DNA of 64,000 nt from Kytococcus sedentarius DSM 20547 (GTDB lineage Bacteria; Actinomycetota; Actinomycetes; Actinomycetales; Dermatophilaceae): contig NC_013169.1 of NCBI RefSeq assembly GCF_000023925.1, positions 2,480,001-2,544,000 on the forward strand, given 5' to 3'. A program made the position numbers and the translations under genes. The notes below the pieces were generated by a model. The model did not search any database and was not told the DNA's origin. It saw nothing but the letters and a program-made list of their open reading frames with translations. Below, piece by piece: positions 1 to 9,170 of the stretch (position 1 is its first letter; each line of letters starts with the position of its first letter).

Positions 1-1690
1 CCTCCAGGGCCTCCCGCGCCGTGAGGGCGGCCGCCTGGGCATCCGTCACGGACGGTGCCTCCCCGTCGGCCTGCTCGACCCGCACCCGAGCGTCGGCGGC
101 ATCGGCCCGCCAGTCCTCCACGGAGCGACCCTCCAGGGCCGTCTCCAGCTCGGCATCCACCGCATCCCGGTCGGCCGCTGCCCGCTGCACCGCCGCGTGC
201 AACCGGTGGGCATGGGCCACGTCCTGGGCCCCCACCTCGGACAGGGCCTCGGACAACGCCCTGCGGGCTGCCTCGACCTCGGAGTCGTCCGCGCCCCGCG
301 GCGGCAGGACGTGCACCTCCACACCCGCCACCTCCAGCAGGGTGGCCGCCCCCATCGGAGCCTCCCAGGGCCGCTCGTCAGCGGGCAGCTCCCGCCCGTC
401 GAGCACCACCGGCACCGAGGCATCACCGGCCACCCGCAGCCGGGGACTGGCCGCGTCGCGCCGGGCGGTCGCGGTCCGCAGGGCGTCCTGGGCGGTCGTG
501 ATGCGGGCGAGCGCGTCGTCGTCGACGACGTCCCCCTCGAGCAGGGCACGGATCGCCCGCTGCCGCTCGCGCAGCGCGTCGAGGCGCTCCACCGCACGCT
601 GCAGCGTGGTCAGCTCCGCGGCAGCACGCGCGAGCGCCACCTGGTCCTCCGCCGTCCGGGAGGCCGCACGTGCTTCGGCCTCGGCCTGCTCGGCCTCCTC
701 CCGCCGGGCCACCACCTGCGCCACGGACTCCTCGGCGGCCTGCTGCGGCTCCAGCGCTGCCTCCCGAGCCTCCTCCGCGACGGCTTCCGCCTCGGCCGCC
801 TCCGCCGCCTCGGCCAGCAGTGCCTGACGTGCGACCTGGTCCGCCACGGCGCGCTCGTGGTCCCGGCGCGCCGTCACCAGCGCCTCCTGCGCGGTGGCCG
901 CCGCAGCCCGCTCGGCCTCCGTGGACGCCCACGCCTCCTCGGCCTCAGCCCGGCGGGCGGCCGCGGCAGTCACCGCCTCGGCGGCACGCTCCTCCGCATC
1001 GCCCAACGCGGCCACCCGGCGCACATCCCCCTCCAGCGCCTCCACGACGGCCCGAGCCTGTTCCTCGGCCTGCACGGCTGCCTCGTGCTCCCCGCGCAGC
1101 CGCTTCAGCTCACCGGACTCCCGGCCACCCGCCGTCCAGTAGACCCCCGCATCGGACTCGACCCGCTCCACCAGGCTGGCCGCCTGGTCGAGGTCCTTCC
1201 CGGTGTCTCCCCCGGCCACCGCGTCGAGCGCAGCGGTCAGCCGGCGCGATTCCCCCAGCCCGTCGACCACGAGCGGGCCCTCCTGCAGCAGCTGCAGGGC
1301 CTTGCGCAGGGTCTCGTCCCCGTGCTCGTCCAGCAGGGCGACCACGTGGTTGTGCGCATCGTCACCCGTCAGCGGCTGCCCCGGACCGTGCGGCCGGAAC
1401 TCCGTGCGCGGCCCCTTCACCCACTGCTTGGCGTAGGTGAACCGCTGCCCACCCACGGTCAGCTCGGCCGTGACGGTCGGGCCCTCGTCGCGACCGATCG
1501 GCTGGGTGTCCTTGACGTACTGCTTCTTGGCCGTGGCCTTCTCCGTGAGCAGCATGTCCAGGGCCCGGACCAGCGTGCTCTTGCCGGCCTCGTTCGGCCC
1601 CTCGACCACCAGCACCCCCGCCTCGGGCACCTCCAGGCGGTAGTGGTCGATGCCGCGGAAGTCCTTGACCTCCAGCGCGTGGATCCTCAT
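1..1690 (-). CDS. SbcC/Rad50-like AAA ATPase, C-terminus beyond window
   Basis: The first 563 codons of a leftward gene are present and the rest lies outside the window. The N-terminus has an RecF/SMC-type fold with a clear Walker A motif (GPNEAGKST, residues 31-39). It is followed by several hundred residues rich in Ala, Glu, Arg and Gln, as expected of a long coiled coil. The start ATG overlaps the stop of the upstream nuclease gene by four bases (ATGA), so the two are translationally coupled. Together they match SbcC-SbcD-type double-strand-break processing complexes, in which the ATPase opens and positions DNA for the nuclease. The Walker B and signature motifs and any zinc hook are not visible here. 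Confidence 0.85.
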   Translation of the reverse strand, partial: MRIHALEVKDFRGIDHYRLEVPEAGVLVVEGPNEAGKSTLVRALDMLLTEKATAKKQYVKDTQPIGRDEGPTVTAELTVGGQRFTYAKQWVKGPRTEFRPHGPGQPLTGDDAHNHVVALLDEHGDETLRKALQLLQEGPLVVDGLGESRRLTAALDAVAGGDTGKDLDQAASLVERVESDAGVYWTAGGRESGELKRLRGEHEAAVQAEEQARAVVEALEGDVRRVAALGDAEERAAEAVTAAAARRAEAEEAWASTEAERAAAATAQEALVTARRDHERAVADQVARQALLAEAAEAAEAEAVAEEAREAALEPQQAAEESVAQVVARREEAEQAEAEARAASRTAEDQVALARAAAELTTLQRAVERLDALRERQRAIRALLEGDVVDDDALARITTAQDALRTATARRDAASPRLRVAGDASVPVVLDGRELPADERPWEAPMGAATLLEVAGVEVHVLPPRGADDSEVEAARRALSEALSEVGAQDVAHAHRLHAAVQRAAADRDAVDAELETALEGRSVEDWRADAADARVRVEQADGEAPSVTDAQAAALTAREALE

Positions 1691-2826
1691 GCTCGCTCCC
1701 CTGCCGTCGCGTACCGGTAGAGCAGGCGCAGGGCGTCCGACGCGGCCGCTGCACCCTCCCCACCGGACTCCGTCTGTTCCTTGAGGTCCGCGGCCGCCTG
1801 CGCCACGTACCCGCCGATCCCGATGTCGGACAGCTCGGCGTCATCCGGCACCACCACCACGTCGGTGTGCCGCTCCCAGGCGAACGCTGCCGCGAACGTG
1901 TCACCCGCCCACTCGAGCAGCTCCTGCAGTGCCGCGTCGTCGGTCAGCGACAACGTGCCCGTCAGCGCGTGGCGGATGAGGACCGACGACTTGTCCTCGA
2001 TCGCCTCCCACTGCTCGCGCAGGCGCGCCACGTCCTCGGCGGAGTTGACCTCCTCGGTCACCCCCAGCATCCGCCAGGTGCCGACGTGCACCGGCTCGGC
2101 CGCCGGCGCCCGGCCCTCCTCGCCCAGGTCCACCACCAGCACGTCCCCGGGGACCTCGTCACGGAAGTCGGTGACCTCCACCGCCCCGGAGTAGTGGATG
2201 CGGCCGCTGGGGTCCGCCCAGCGGGAGTGCCGGTCGCCCAGGGCCACCCAGTCGACCAGGCCCTCGTCCAGCGCTTGTCGGATGCGGTCCCCATCCAACG
2301 CCGAAACGCGCCGCCCCGGGTCGAGCTCGAGCAGCTGCCCGTGCGCCACCAGCACCCGGCGCACCCCCGGTGCCGGGGGCTCCAGGTCGTCGAGCACCGC
2401 CGCCACCACGTCATGGTCGGGCTGGTTCGTGGTCAGCGGGACCGCCACCAGCTCCACCCCCGGGGCCACCTCCACCGGCTCGCTCGAGCGCAGCACGTGC
2501 ACGTGCTCGAGCCCCACCCCGGTGAAGGCCGGGGAGTCGTACACGGCGGCGACATTGAGCGCGTCGTGGTTGCCGGGCAGCAGGTATACCGGAACCGGCA
2601 CCTGCCGCAGGGCCTCCATCGCCCGCCGCACGGTCTGTGGCCGCAGGTGGTTGGAGTCGAACACGTCCCCGGCCACCACCATGAACGCGCAGTCGTGCTC
2701 CTGTGCCACCCGCCCCGCCCGCACCACCGCATCGTTCCGGGCCTGGGTGAAACGGGCCTGGTCGTCGGCGTCGAGCCAGTGCCGGGTCATGCCCCACTGC
2801 CAGTCACTGGTCTGCAAGAACTTCAT
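1687..2826 (-). CDS. SbcD-like DNA repair metallophosphoesterase
   Basis: A 379-residue calcineurin-type phosphoesterase. Visible metal-binding motifs are SDWQWG (residues 7-12), GDVFD (53-57) and GNHD (85-88), with later His motifs. The first motif is D-W-Q instead of the D-x-H of E. coli SbcD, a variant I recall from actinobacterial relatives. It is probably the nuclease subunit partnered with the ATPase gene it overlaps by four bases. The open frame extends upstream to 3168, but the ATG at 2826 is preferred: it begins the conserved fold and has a TACGGT box six bases upstream, fitting a leaderless mRNA. Confidence 0.85.
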   Translation of the reverse strand: MKFLQTSDWQWGMTRHWLDADDQARFTQARNDAVVRAGRVAQEHDCAFMVVAGDVFDSNHLRPQTVRRAMEALRQVPVPVYLLPGNHDALNVAAVYDSPAFTGVGLEHVHVLRSSEPVEVAPGVELVAVPLTTNQPDHDVVAAVLDDLEPPAPGVRRVLVAHGQLLELDPGRRVSALDGDRIRQALDEGLVDWVALGDRHSRWADPSGRIHYSGAVEVTDFRDEVPGDVLVVDLGEEGRAPAAEPVHVGTWRMLGVTEEVNSAEDVARLREQWEAIEDKSSVLIRHALTGTLSLTDDAALQELLEWAGDTFAAAFAWERHTDVVVVPDDAELSDIGIGGYVAQAAADLKEQTESGGEGAAAASDALRLLYRYATAGERA

Positions 2827-2832
2827 GCGGGC

Positions 2833-2838
2833 ACCGTA
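2833..2838 (-). promoter_or_regulatory. -10 box of leaderless sbcD-like operon
   Basis: TACGGT on the minus strand ends six bases before the ATG at 2826, with no ribosome binding site between. This fits transcription starting at or next to the start codon. Confidence 0.5.
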
Positions 2839-2987
2839 GGGCCTGCCTCCGACAACATCTCCCCGGCCACCCACAGGCGTGCCCCGCCGGCCACGGGGAG
2901 GCGCCGGCCCACCGCGCTGTCGCCACTCCACCATGCTGTGGCGCGACGGTGCGAGTCCGGGGCGGCGGAGCGGGCCCGGCGCAGCGC

Positions 2988-3422
2988 TCAGGCCAGGACC
3001 ACGCCGAGCTCCGCCCCCAGCCGCGCCGCGCCCGCGCAGACCACCCAGGTCACCCCCGCCAGCGCCAGCGCCGTCCCCCACTCCCCGGCCCGCACCCGCC
3101 GCGCCACCTGCACCACGGCCGTCGAGAAGGTGCTCAGCGCCCCCGCGAGCCCGGCCCCCAGCAACCACCAGTCCACCCCCAGGATCCTCGATGCGGTGAG
3201 CGTCGGCGCCATCGGCCCCTCACCCGGGACGCTCCCCAGCAGCACCTCCCCACCCGCCAGGAATCCCAGCACCGCGCTGGCCACCAGGTTCACCCCCAGC
3301 ACCCCCAGCTCCGCCACGCGCGGCGACCACCGCTGCGCCGCACCGTCGGCCGCGTGGCGCAACACCGCCCCCAGCGCCCCACCCACGGCCACCCACAGCA
3401 CCACCACCGGCGCCAGCATCAC
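2988..3422 (-). CDS. crcB: Fluoride channel protein CrcB/Fluc (second of pair)
   Basis: A 144-residue protein with four hydrophobic segments and CrcB hallmarks: an N-terminal GGALGAVLRH, a GVNLVAS segment in place of the usual VN-x-x-G, and LAGALSTFST matching the G-x-TTFST signature that lines the pore. CrcB (Fluc) proteins are small dual-topology channels that export fluoride as dimers. It overlaps the upstream crcB by four bases. Tandem crcB genes in actinobacteria commonly supply the two halves of a heterodimer in opposite orientations, so the pair is probably one channel. I see no fluoride riboswitch upstream. Confidence 0.88.
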   Translation of the reverse strand: MMLAPVVVLWVAVGGALGAVLRHAADGAAQRWSPRVAELGVLGVNLVASAVLGFLAGGEVLLGSVPGEGPMAPTLTASRILGVDWWLLGAGLAGALSTFSTAVVQVARRVRAGEWGTALALAGVTWVVCAGAARLGAELGVVLA

Positions 3423-3808
3423 CGCGCACCCACGGCGTCGCCGTCCCCCACCGGGCCCCCGTCACGACCACGCAGCACGGCCCCCGCGTGCAGGCCCAGG
3501 GCCGCCAGCAGCACGCCCGCCCCGAGCAGCGCCGGCCCGCCCCAGAACCACGCCCACGAGCCGGCCATCAGCACCGCCCACGCGCTGACCGTGGTGAACC
3601 CGCCCAGCACGCCCGTTCCCCAGAAGGCCAAAGTGAGCGGCCGACGGCCGCGCCACACCGCATCGGCCACGCCCAGCAGGAAGGCGCCCACCAGGTTCAC
3701 GGCCAGCACCCCGGCCTCGGTGCCCCACGCCTCGGAGAGCAGCACCCGGGCCACCGAACCGACGGCGCCCCCGAGCCCGACCAGGACCCAGGGGCGCCAC
3801 CCGTGCAC
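3419..3808 (-). CDS. crcB: Fluoride channel protein CrcB/Fluc (first of pair)
   Basis: A 129-residue four-helix protein starting at GTG. It has GGAVGSVARVLL near the N-terminus, LAVNLVGAFLLG in the second helix and GVLGGFTTVSAW matching the G-GxTT-S fluoride-pore signature. It is upstream of and overlaps the second crcB by four bases. The C-terminal tail (about 20 residues) is Gly/Asp-rich and cytoplasmic in appearance. It is closer to the CrcB consensus than its partner. It lies 11 bases downstream of the HlyC-family gene at 3820-4896 and may be co-transcribed with it. Confidence 0.88.
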   Translation of the reverse strand: MHGWRPWVLVGLGGAVGSVARVLLSEAWGTEAGVLAVNLVGAFLLGVADAVWRGRRPLTLAFWGTGVLGGFTTVSAWAVLMAGSWAWFWGGPALLGAGVLLAALGLHAGAVLRGRDGGPVGDGDAVGAR

Positions 3809-3819
3809 GACAGACTCGC

Positions 3820-4896
3820 TCAGCCGCGGCGACGCAGGCGTCGACCGGAACCGGCCACCTTCACCAGCTCGTCGGTCTCGTCGTCGAACTGGCCGAGGAT
3901 CTGCTCGAGGATGTCCTCCATCGCCACCATGCCGATCTTGCGACCGGCCGGGTCGGCGACCATCGCCAGCTGCGCGCGGTGCTGCCGCATCAGCGCCGCG
4001 GCGTCGATCAGCGGCACGTCCTGGCGCAGGGTGGGTATCTGCTGGCGCAGCTCCACCACCCCGGGGTTCTTGCCCGTCGACAGGGCCGTCACCGCATCGC
4101 GCACGTGGACCAGGCCCACGTAGCGCTGGCCGTGCGTCACGATCAGCCGCGAGCGCCCGGTCTCCTTGCTCATCCGCTCCACGTCCGCGGCCGTCGCGTC
4201 CACGTCGATGGTGACGAGCTCCTGCACCGGGCGGGTGATGTGCGAGAGGTCCTGGTTCTCCAGGCGGAACGCGCCGGCCAGCAGGCGGGCGTCCTCGTCG
4301 GGCAGCGACCCGGCCTCCTGCGAGGTGGACATCAGGCGCTGGAGCTCGGCCGGACCGTGCTCCTCCTCGATGGTGTCCACGGCCTCCACACTGAACAGCT
4401 TCAACAGGATGTTCGTGAACTCGTTGAGCAGCCAGATGAACGGCTTGGTGATCATCGCGAAGGCCCGGAAGGGTAGGGCGATCGCGATCGCCGCCGTCTC
4501 CGGGTGGGCGATCGCCCAGGACTTCGGCGCCATCTCACCGACCACCATGTGCAGGAAGGTGACCAGGCTCAGCGCGATCACCAGCGCGATGGGGTGGGTC
4601 AGGGCCGTGGGGACGCTCAGCGCGTGCAGCACCGGCTCCAGCAGGTGCGCGATGGCGGGCTCGGCCATGGCACCCAGGCCCAGCGTCGCCAGCGTGATGC
4701 CGAGCTGGCTCGCGGCCAGCATCAGGGACAGTTCCTTGCTCGAGGCCACGGCGGCGCGGGCAGCCCGGCCACCCTGCTCGGCGCGGTCCTCCAGACGGTG
4801 CCGCTTGGCGGCCATGATGCCGAACTCGGCAGCCACGAAGAACCCGTTGAGGGCCAACAGCAGGACGGAGATCAGCAGCTTCTCGATGTCGCCCAT
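3820..4896 (-). CDS. CNNM/HlyC-CorC family membrane protein with CBS domains
   Basis: A 358-residue protein. Residues about 1-195 form a DUF21/CNNM transmembrane domain, seen in the N-terminal LNGFFVAAEF motif and in the VVGEMAPKSWA motif. Residues about 205-330 form a CBS pair. It lacks the CorC_HlyC C-terminal domain of its upstream paralogue, so the pair is one long and one short form. Family members are linked to magnesium/cobalt efflux or divalent-cation homeostasis; older names call them haemolysin-like. Its ATG overlaps the stop of the upstream gene by one base (TGATG), so they are co-translated. Confidence 0.82.
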   Translation of the reverse strand: MGDIEKLLISVLLLALNGFFVAAEFGIMAAKRHRLEDRAEQGGRAARAAVASSKELSLMLAASQLGITLATLGLGAMAEPAIAHLLEPVLHALSVPTALTHPIALVIALSLVTFLHMVVGEMAPKSWAIAHPETAAIAIALPFRAFAMITKPFIWLLNEFTNILLKLFSVEAVDTIEEEHGPAELQRLMSTSQEAGSLPDEDARLLAGAFRLENQDLSHITRPVQELVTIDVDATAADVERMSKETGRSRLIVTHGQRYVGLVHVRDAVTALSTGKNPGVVELRQQIPTLRQDVPLIDAAALMRQHRAQLAMVADPAGRKIGMVAMEDILEQILGQFDDETDELVKVAGSGRRLRRRG

Positions 4897-6251
4897 CAGG
4901 AGACCTCCTCCACGTCGTCGACCGTCACCGGTGCGAGCACCACCTCATCGGGCACGTGTCTCTCCACGGACACCACCTCCAGGGAGGTGCGCGCCCGCAA
5001 CGGGGCGCCGTCCGCGTCGCGGACGACCCAGCTCAGCTCGGCGACGTCACCCACCTCGGTCACGCGGCCCAGCGTCTTGAGCACCAACCCGGAGAGGGTG
5101 TCGTAGTCCTCGCTCTCCGGCAGGGAGATGGAGGTGAACTTGCGCACCTCGTCCAGTCGCAGGTTGGCCGGCAGCAGCCAGGTGCCGTCGGCACGCTCGG
5201 TGGCCGGCGACTCCTCCTCGTCGTCCTCGTCGAGGATGTCCCCGACGACCTCCTCCGCGATGTCCTCGAACGAGACCACGCCGGCGAAGCCACCGTGCTC
5301 GTCCACGACCACGGCGATCTGACGGTGGCGGCTGCGCATCTCCTCCAGGGCCTTGGTGACGCCCAGCGAGGTCGGCAGCAGCACCGGCTCGTCCACGATC
5401 TTGTTCACGGAGGTCGACGCGCGCTCCTCCAGCGGCACCCCGAGCACGTCGGAGATGCTCACGACACCCACGATGTCGTCGATGTCGCGGCCGTACACCG
5501 GGTAGCGGCTGTGCCCGGTGGCCAGCATCTCCACGAGCTCAGCCACCGACGCGTCGGCGCTGATGGTCTCCACGTCCACGCGCGGGGTCATCACCTCGCC
5601 GACCGTGCGGTGGCGGAAGGCCAGGCCGCGGTCGAGCAGGTCCTGCAGCTCGTCGTCCAGCAGGCCGCTGGCGTGGGACTGGTCGATGATGCGTTGCAGG
5701 TCCTCCGGCGTCGCACCGGAGGAGAGCTCCTCCACCGGCTCGATGCCCACCTTGCGCAGCAGCCAAGTGGAGGAGTTGTCGAAGAACCGCACGATGGGGC
5801 CAGCCACCTTCAGGTAGGCCTCGGTGGGGGCGGCGATCGCGCGGGCCACGGGCACCGCTCGGGCGATGGACAGGTTCTTCGGGCCGAGCTCACCCAGCAC
5901 CATCTGCACGATGGTGGAGAAGAGCAGCACACCCACGGAGATGGCGATGGCCGTGGCGGCGCGGGAGGCGTTCTCCGCACCGACCAGCTCGCGCAGACCG
6001 GCTCCGATGAGGGGCTCGGCCGCGTAGCCGACCAGCAGGGTGGTCACCGTGATGCCGAACTGGGCACCGGAGAGCAGGAAGGACAGCCGGCTCGTGAGGT
6101 CGTAGGCCCGCTGTGCCTTCTTGTCACCCCCCTCGGCACGAGTTCTCAACTCGGTGCGGTCCACGGAGACGTAGGCGAATTCCTGCGCCACGAAGAAGCC
6201 GGTGAAGGCTGTGAGGACAAGGACTGTGAGAACGCCGAGGGCGATTAACAC
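4896..6251 (-). CDS. CNNM/HlyC-CorC family membrane protein, three-domain form
   Basis: A 451-residue protein starting at GTG. It has a DUF21/CNNM membrane domain (about 1-190, with FTGFFVAQEFA and MVLGELGPKNL), a CBS pair (about 205-335, with VEEMLATGHSRYPVYG-like features) and a C-terminal transporter-associated CorC_HlyC domain (about 345-435, with the EDYDTLSGLV segment). The family is tied to divalent-cation transport or tolerance. Alone it would be the complete member of the pair; the downstream paralogue starts in its stop codon. An IdeR-type metal regulator lies just upstream in the same direction. Confidence 0.82.
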   Translation of the reverse strand: MLIALGVLTVLVLTAFTGFFVAQEFAYVSVDRTELRTRAEGGDKKAQRAYDLTSRLSFLLSGAQFGITVTTLLVGYAAEPLIGAGLRELVGAENASRAATAIAISVGVLLFSTIVQMVLGELGPKNLSIARAVPVARAIAAPTEAYLKVAGPIVRFFDNSSTWLLRKVGIEPVEELSSGATPEDLQRIIDQSHASGLLDDELQDLLDRGLAFRHRTVGEVMTPRVDVETISADASVAELVEMLATGHSRYPVYGRDIDDIVGVVSISDVLGVPLEERASTSVNKIVDEPVLLPTSLGVTKALEEMRSRHRQIAVVVDEHGGFAGVVSFEDIAEEVVGDILDEDDEEESPATERADGTWLLPANLRLDEVRKFTSISLPESEDYDTLSGLVLKTLGRVTEVGDVAELSWVVRDADGAPLRARTSLEVVSVERHVPDEVVLAPVTVDDVEEVS

Positions 6252-6281
6252 GAGGGGTTCTACTCCGGCTTCTGTGCGGGA

Positions 6282-7007
6282 TTACTTGGTGTCTTGCGGA
6301 CTTCGGACGTCAACGCGGCTCACGAAGACGTGGGAGGCGATCTCGCGCGGCAGGGAGACCCCGCCGGAGGCGTTCTCGCCCAGGCCCCGGGCGACGATGC
6401 GGTCGTCGGACTGGGAGCTCACCTCGATGCGCTCGCCGGGCAGCACGCCGGCCTCGGTGAGCAGCGCGAGCGCCTCCCCGTCGACCTGCACGGGCTCGCC
6501 GATGCGGCGGACGAACACGGCGTCGTGCCCGTCGCGGACGACGTCCACGAGGGACTCCACGCCGTCGCGGAAGGTCTTGCCCTGCACCCCGCCGAGCTCC
6601 TCGAGCCCGGGGATCGGGTTGCCGTAGGGGGATTCCTCGGAGTTCTCCAGCAGGGCCAAGATCTTGCGCTCCACCCGGTCGCTCATGACGTGCTCCCAGC
6701 GGCAGGCCTCGTCGTGGACGTACTCCCACTCCAGGCCGATGACGTCGACCAGCAGGCGCTCGGCCAGCCGGTGCTTGCGCTCGATGCGGGTGGCCAGCTG
6801 GCGCCCCTCGCCGGTCAGCGTGAGGTGGCGGTCCTCGCCGAGGGTGACCAGCCCGTCGCGCTCCATGCGGGCGATCGTCTGCGAGACCGTCGGGCCCGAG
6901 TGGCCCAGTCGCTCGGCGATGCGCGCGCGCAGCGCCGGGATGCCCTCTTCGTCGAGCTCGTAGATGGTCTTGAGGTACATCTCGGTGGTGTCGATGAGGT
7001 CACTCAC
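6282..7007 (-). CDS. ideR: Iron-dependent repressor, IdeR/DtxR family
   Basis: A 241-residue repressor. Numbered from the GTG at 7007, every metal ligand of IdeR is present at the classical position: Met10, His79, Glu83, His98, Cys102, Glu105 and His106. That alignment both fixes the start and supports iron-activated DNA binding. Residues 1-70 form the winged helix, 70-140 the dimer and metal domain, and the last 90 a FeoA/SH3-like domain. The open frame extends to 8189, but that part is antisense to the peptidase gene. The likely role is control of iron uptake, storage and possibly haem use. I do not see an IdeR operator in this window. Confidence 0.9.
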   Translation of the reverse strand: MSDLIDTTEMYLKTIYELDEEGIPALRARIAERLGHSGPTVSQTIARMERDGLVTLGEDRHLTLTGEGRQLATRIERKHRLAERLLVDVIGLEWEYVHDEACRWEHVMSDRVERKILALLENSEESPYGNPIPGLEELGGVQGKTFRDGVESLVDVVRDGHDAVFVRRIGEPVQVDGEALALLTEAGVLPGERIEVSSQSDDRIVARGLGENASGGVSLPREIASHVFVSRVDVRSPQDTK

Positions 7008-7095
7008 CTGGGCCTGCCTTCCGTGGCACGTGCGGAGGCGCCAGTGTACGGGGTCCGGCGGCCAGGGGGTTAGGCGACCCTCACCCCATCGGGGG

Positions 7096-7101
7096 TACGG
7101 T
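7096..7101 (+). promoter_or_regulatory. -10-like box upstream of S66 peptidase
   Basis: TACGGT lies five bases before the ATG at 7107 with no clear ribosome binding site. It resembles the other leaderless starts in the window, although the gap is one base shorter. Confidence 0.35.
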
Positions 7102-7106
7102 CGGGC

Positions 7107-8153
7107 ATGACCTCTCTGCTGCACCCTCCCAAGGCCCGCCCCGGCGACCGGGTCGCCGTCCTCTCCCCCTCCTTCGCGGCGCCGGCCGTCTGGCCCGCCG
7201 TCCACGAGCGGGCGATGGAGCGCCTCACCGAGCTCACCGGCCTGGTGCCGGTGGAGTACCCGACGACGCGTCGGCTCGGCGCCGACTCGCGTGACCGCGC
7301 CGCCGACCTGATGGCCGCCTTCGCCGACCCGTCGATCCGTGCCGTGCTGTCCACGGTGGGTGGGGACGACCAGGTGCGGGTGGTCGGCCACCTGGACCCC
7401 GAGGTGGCCCGTGCCGACCCCAAGCCCTTCCTCGGGTACAGCGACAACACCAACCTCCTGGCCTGGCTGCACGCCGCCGGCGTCGCGGCCTTCCACGGCG
7501 GCTCCACCCAGGTGCACCTCGGGGCCGGCCCCGCCGTCGATGCCGTGCACTCCGCATCGCTGCGGGCGGCCCTGCTCACCGGCGAGCGCCTGGAGGTCAC
7601 CGAGCCCGGCGAGTCCGAGGACTTCGGGCCGGACTGGGCCTCCCCGGAGGCGCTGACGCAGTTCGGGGAGCGCGAGCCGGCCCCGGCGTGGGTCTGGTCC
7701 GGGCCGCGCCGCGTGGTGACCGGTCCCACCTGGGGCGGCAACATCGAGGTCCTGGCCTGGGTGGCCCTGGCCGGGCGGCTGACCGTCACCGCCGAGGACC
7801 TGGCCGGCGGCGTGCTGCTGGTGGAGACCAGCGAGGAGGTGCCCCCACCGCACGCGGTCGCCCGGAACCTCGAGGCGCTGGCCCAGCGGGGGCTGCTCGA
7901 GGCCGTCGAGGCCGTGGTGCTGGCCCGCCCGGCCACCTCGAACCACGAGCACGTGCCCTCGGCCGAGGAGCGCGCCGCCCATCGCGGGCAGCTCACGGAG
8001 GCGGTCTGCGAGGTCGTCACGCGGCACAACGACCGGGCCGTCGTCGTCTCGGGCGTGCCCTTCGGCCACACCCGGCCGCACTGGATCCTGCCCTTCGGCG
8101 GCCGGATGACGATCGACGGCGAGGAGCAGCGGGTCTGGGCCGACTACGCCTGA
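7107..8153 (+). CDS. LD-carboxypeptidase / MccF-like peptidase, family S66
   Basis: A 348-residue cytoplasmic serine peptidase of family S66. The nucleophile motif GYSDNT places Ser at residue 112; the expected Glu and His partners fall in LLVETSEEV and PFGHTRPHW. S66 enzymes cut the L,D bond between muropeptide residues 3 and 4 during peptidoglycan recycling, or, as in MccF, cleave peptide-nucleotide antibiotics. The protein is nearer the MccF branch in length and in its HTRPHW C-terminus, so self-immunity or amide-hydrolase activity is possible. It is a single gene convergent with pdxH. Confidence 0.85.
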   Translation: MTSLLHPPKARPGDRVAVLSPSFAAPAVWPAVHERAMERLTELTGLVPVEYPTTRRLGADSRDRAADLMAAFADPSIRAVLSTVGGDDQVRVVGHLDPEVARADPKPFLGYSDNTNLLAWLHAAGVAAFHGGSTQVHLGAGPAVDAVHSASLRAALLTGERLEVTEPGESEDFGPDWASPEALTQFGEREPAPAWVWSGPRRVVTGPTWGGNIEVLAWVALAGRLTVTAEDLAGGVLLVETSEEVPPPHAVARNLEALAQRGLLEAVEAVVLARPATSNHEHVPSAEERAAHRGQLTEAVCEVVTRHNDRAVVVSGVPFGHTRPHWILPFGGRMTIDGEEQRVWADYA

Positions 8154-8277
8154 AGGGCACGGATCCGATTCTGTCTTCTCCCGGCTCAACGCGACGCGTA
8201 CAGGTGCGTCAGGTTGGACGGGCAGACGACAGTTTGCGGCAGGGGGTGCCGACGGAGGGGGCGGGCGGGACCGGCCC

Positions 8278-9030
8278 TCAGGGCTGCAGCAGGGTGTGCG
8301 TCCAGGCGGTCTCGTCGTCCAGCGGCAGCAGCAACGCGCGCTGGTCGGCCGCCGACTGGGTGGGGTCGAGGGGCTCGACGAGCTCCCACCGGCAGCGGTC
8401 GTGCAGCCGCGACTGGCGCCCGGTCCACACCTCCACCTGGTAGGGGCGCACCAAGTAGCCGCCCCAGTGGCCGGGGGTCGGGACGTCGTCCGGGCGGGAG
8501 CGGTCCGGCCACCGCGTGGCCAGCTCGGCCTCCCTGTCCACGAGCTCCTGGCGGGTGGCCATCGCGTGCGACTGGTGGCTCACGTGGGCCCCGATGCGGG
8601 CACCCCAGGGCCGCTGCCGGAAGTATTCGTCCACCTGGTCGCGCGGGAGCTCCTCCGCGACGCCCCGGAAGCGCAGGGCCCTAAACATGCTGGGCCAGGT
8701 CCAGGTCACGGCGACGCGGGGGTCGGCGGCGATCTGTTCGGCCTTGGCCGAGACCAAGGAGGTGAACAGGCGCAGGCCCTGCGGAGCGATGTCACGGCAC
8801 AGGACGGTGCGCACATCGGGGGCCCCGTCCGCATCGACCGTGGCCAGGGCGACGGCGGCCGGCTCCGGCACGTCCCCCCTCTCCAGCGCCCGGTGGTGGG
8901 CGGCCGACACCCACTCGTCGATGACGGACCACGGCGCCGGCGGCAGGCTCTCCGGGTCCAGGCCCTCGCCGGTGTACTCGAGCCGTTCAAGGCGGCGACC
9001 GCGGCGTCGGGCCAGCTCCGAGGGATGCAT
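8278..9030 (-). CDS. pdxH: Pyridoxamine 5'-phosphate oxidase
   Basis: A 250-residue FMN enzyme that oxidises pyridoxine or pyridoxamine phosphate to pyridoxal phosphate. The sequence aligns along the whole length of E. coli PdxH: ATVDADG and VRTVLCRD in the FMN fold, then RPWGARIGAHVSHQS, and the C-terminal signature FWGG/E-W/RLHDR appears as HWGGYLV, VEVWTGRQSRLHDR. An open frame reaches 9129, but the ATG at 9030 is preferred because a TATGGT box lies seven bases upstream, which also absorbs the alternative ATG at 9042. The PLP it makes is needed by HemL in this window. Confidence 0.9.
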   Translation of the reverse strand: MHPSELARRRGRRLERLEYTGEGLDPESLPPAPWSVIDEWVSAAHHRALERGDVPEPAAVALATVDADGAPDVRTVLCRDIAPQGLRLFTSLVSAKAEQIAADPRVAVTWTWPSMFRALRFRGVAEELPRDQVDEYFRQRPWGARIGAHVSHQSHAMATRQELVDREAELATRWPDRSRPDDVPTPGHWGGYLVRPYQVEVWTGRQSRLHDRCRWELVEPLDPTQSAADQRALLLPLDDETAWTHTLLQP

Positions 9031-9037
9031 GGCGCAC

Positions 9038-9043
9038 ACCATA
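9038..9043 (-). promoter_or_regulatory. -10 box of leaderless pdxH
   Basis: TATGGT on the minus strand lies seven bases before the ATG at 9030, without a Shine-Dalgarno sequence between. Confidence 0.55.
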
Positions 9044-9170
9044 GCGAGCACGGGGCGGCCCGCTGCGTGGCTGGCGGGAAGCAGCCGGCCGGATCCCGCG
9101 TTGGTGAGGACGAGCCGTGCGCGAGACACTGGAGCGCAGGAGCTGAACCCCCAGCCGTGAGGAATCCAGC

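Noticed and set aside
3809-3819. Fluoride riboswitch controlling the crcB pair
   Set aside because: The gap to the upstream gene is only 11 bases and no riboswitch core is visible.
8154-8277. A small RNA between the S66 peptidase and pdxH
   Set aside because: One short GACGC-GCGTC hairpin between convergent genes; not enough structure or a promoter to support an RNA gene.
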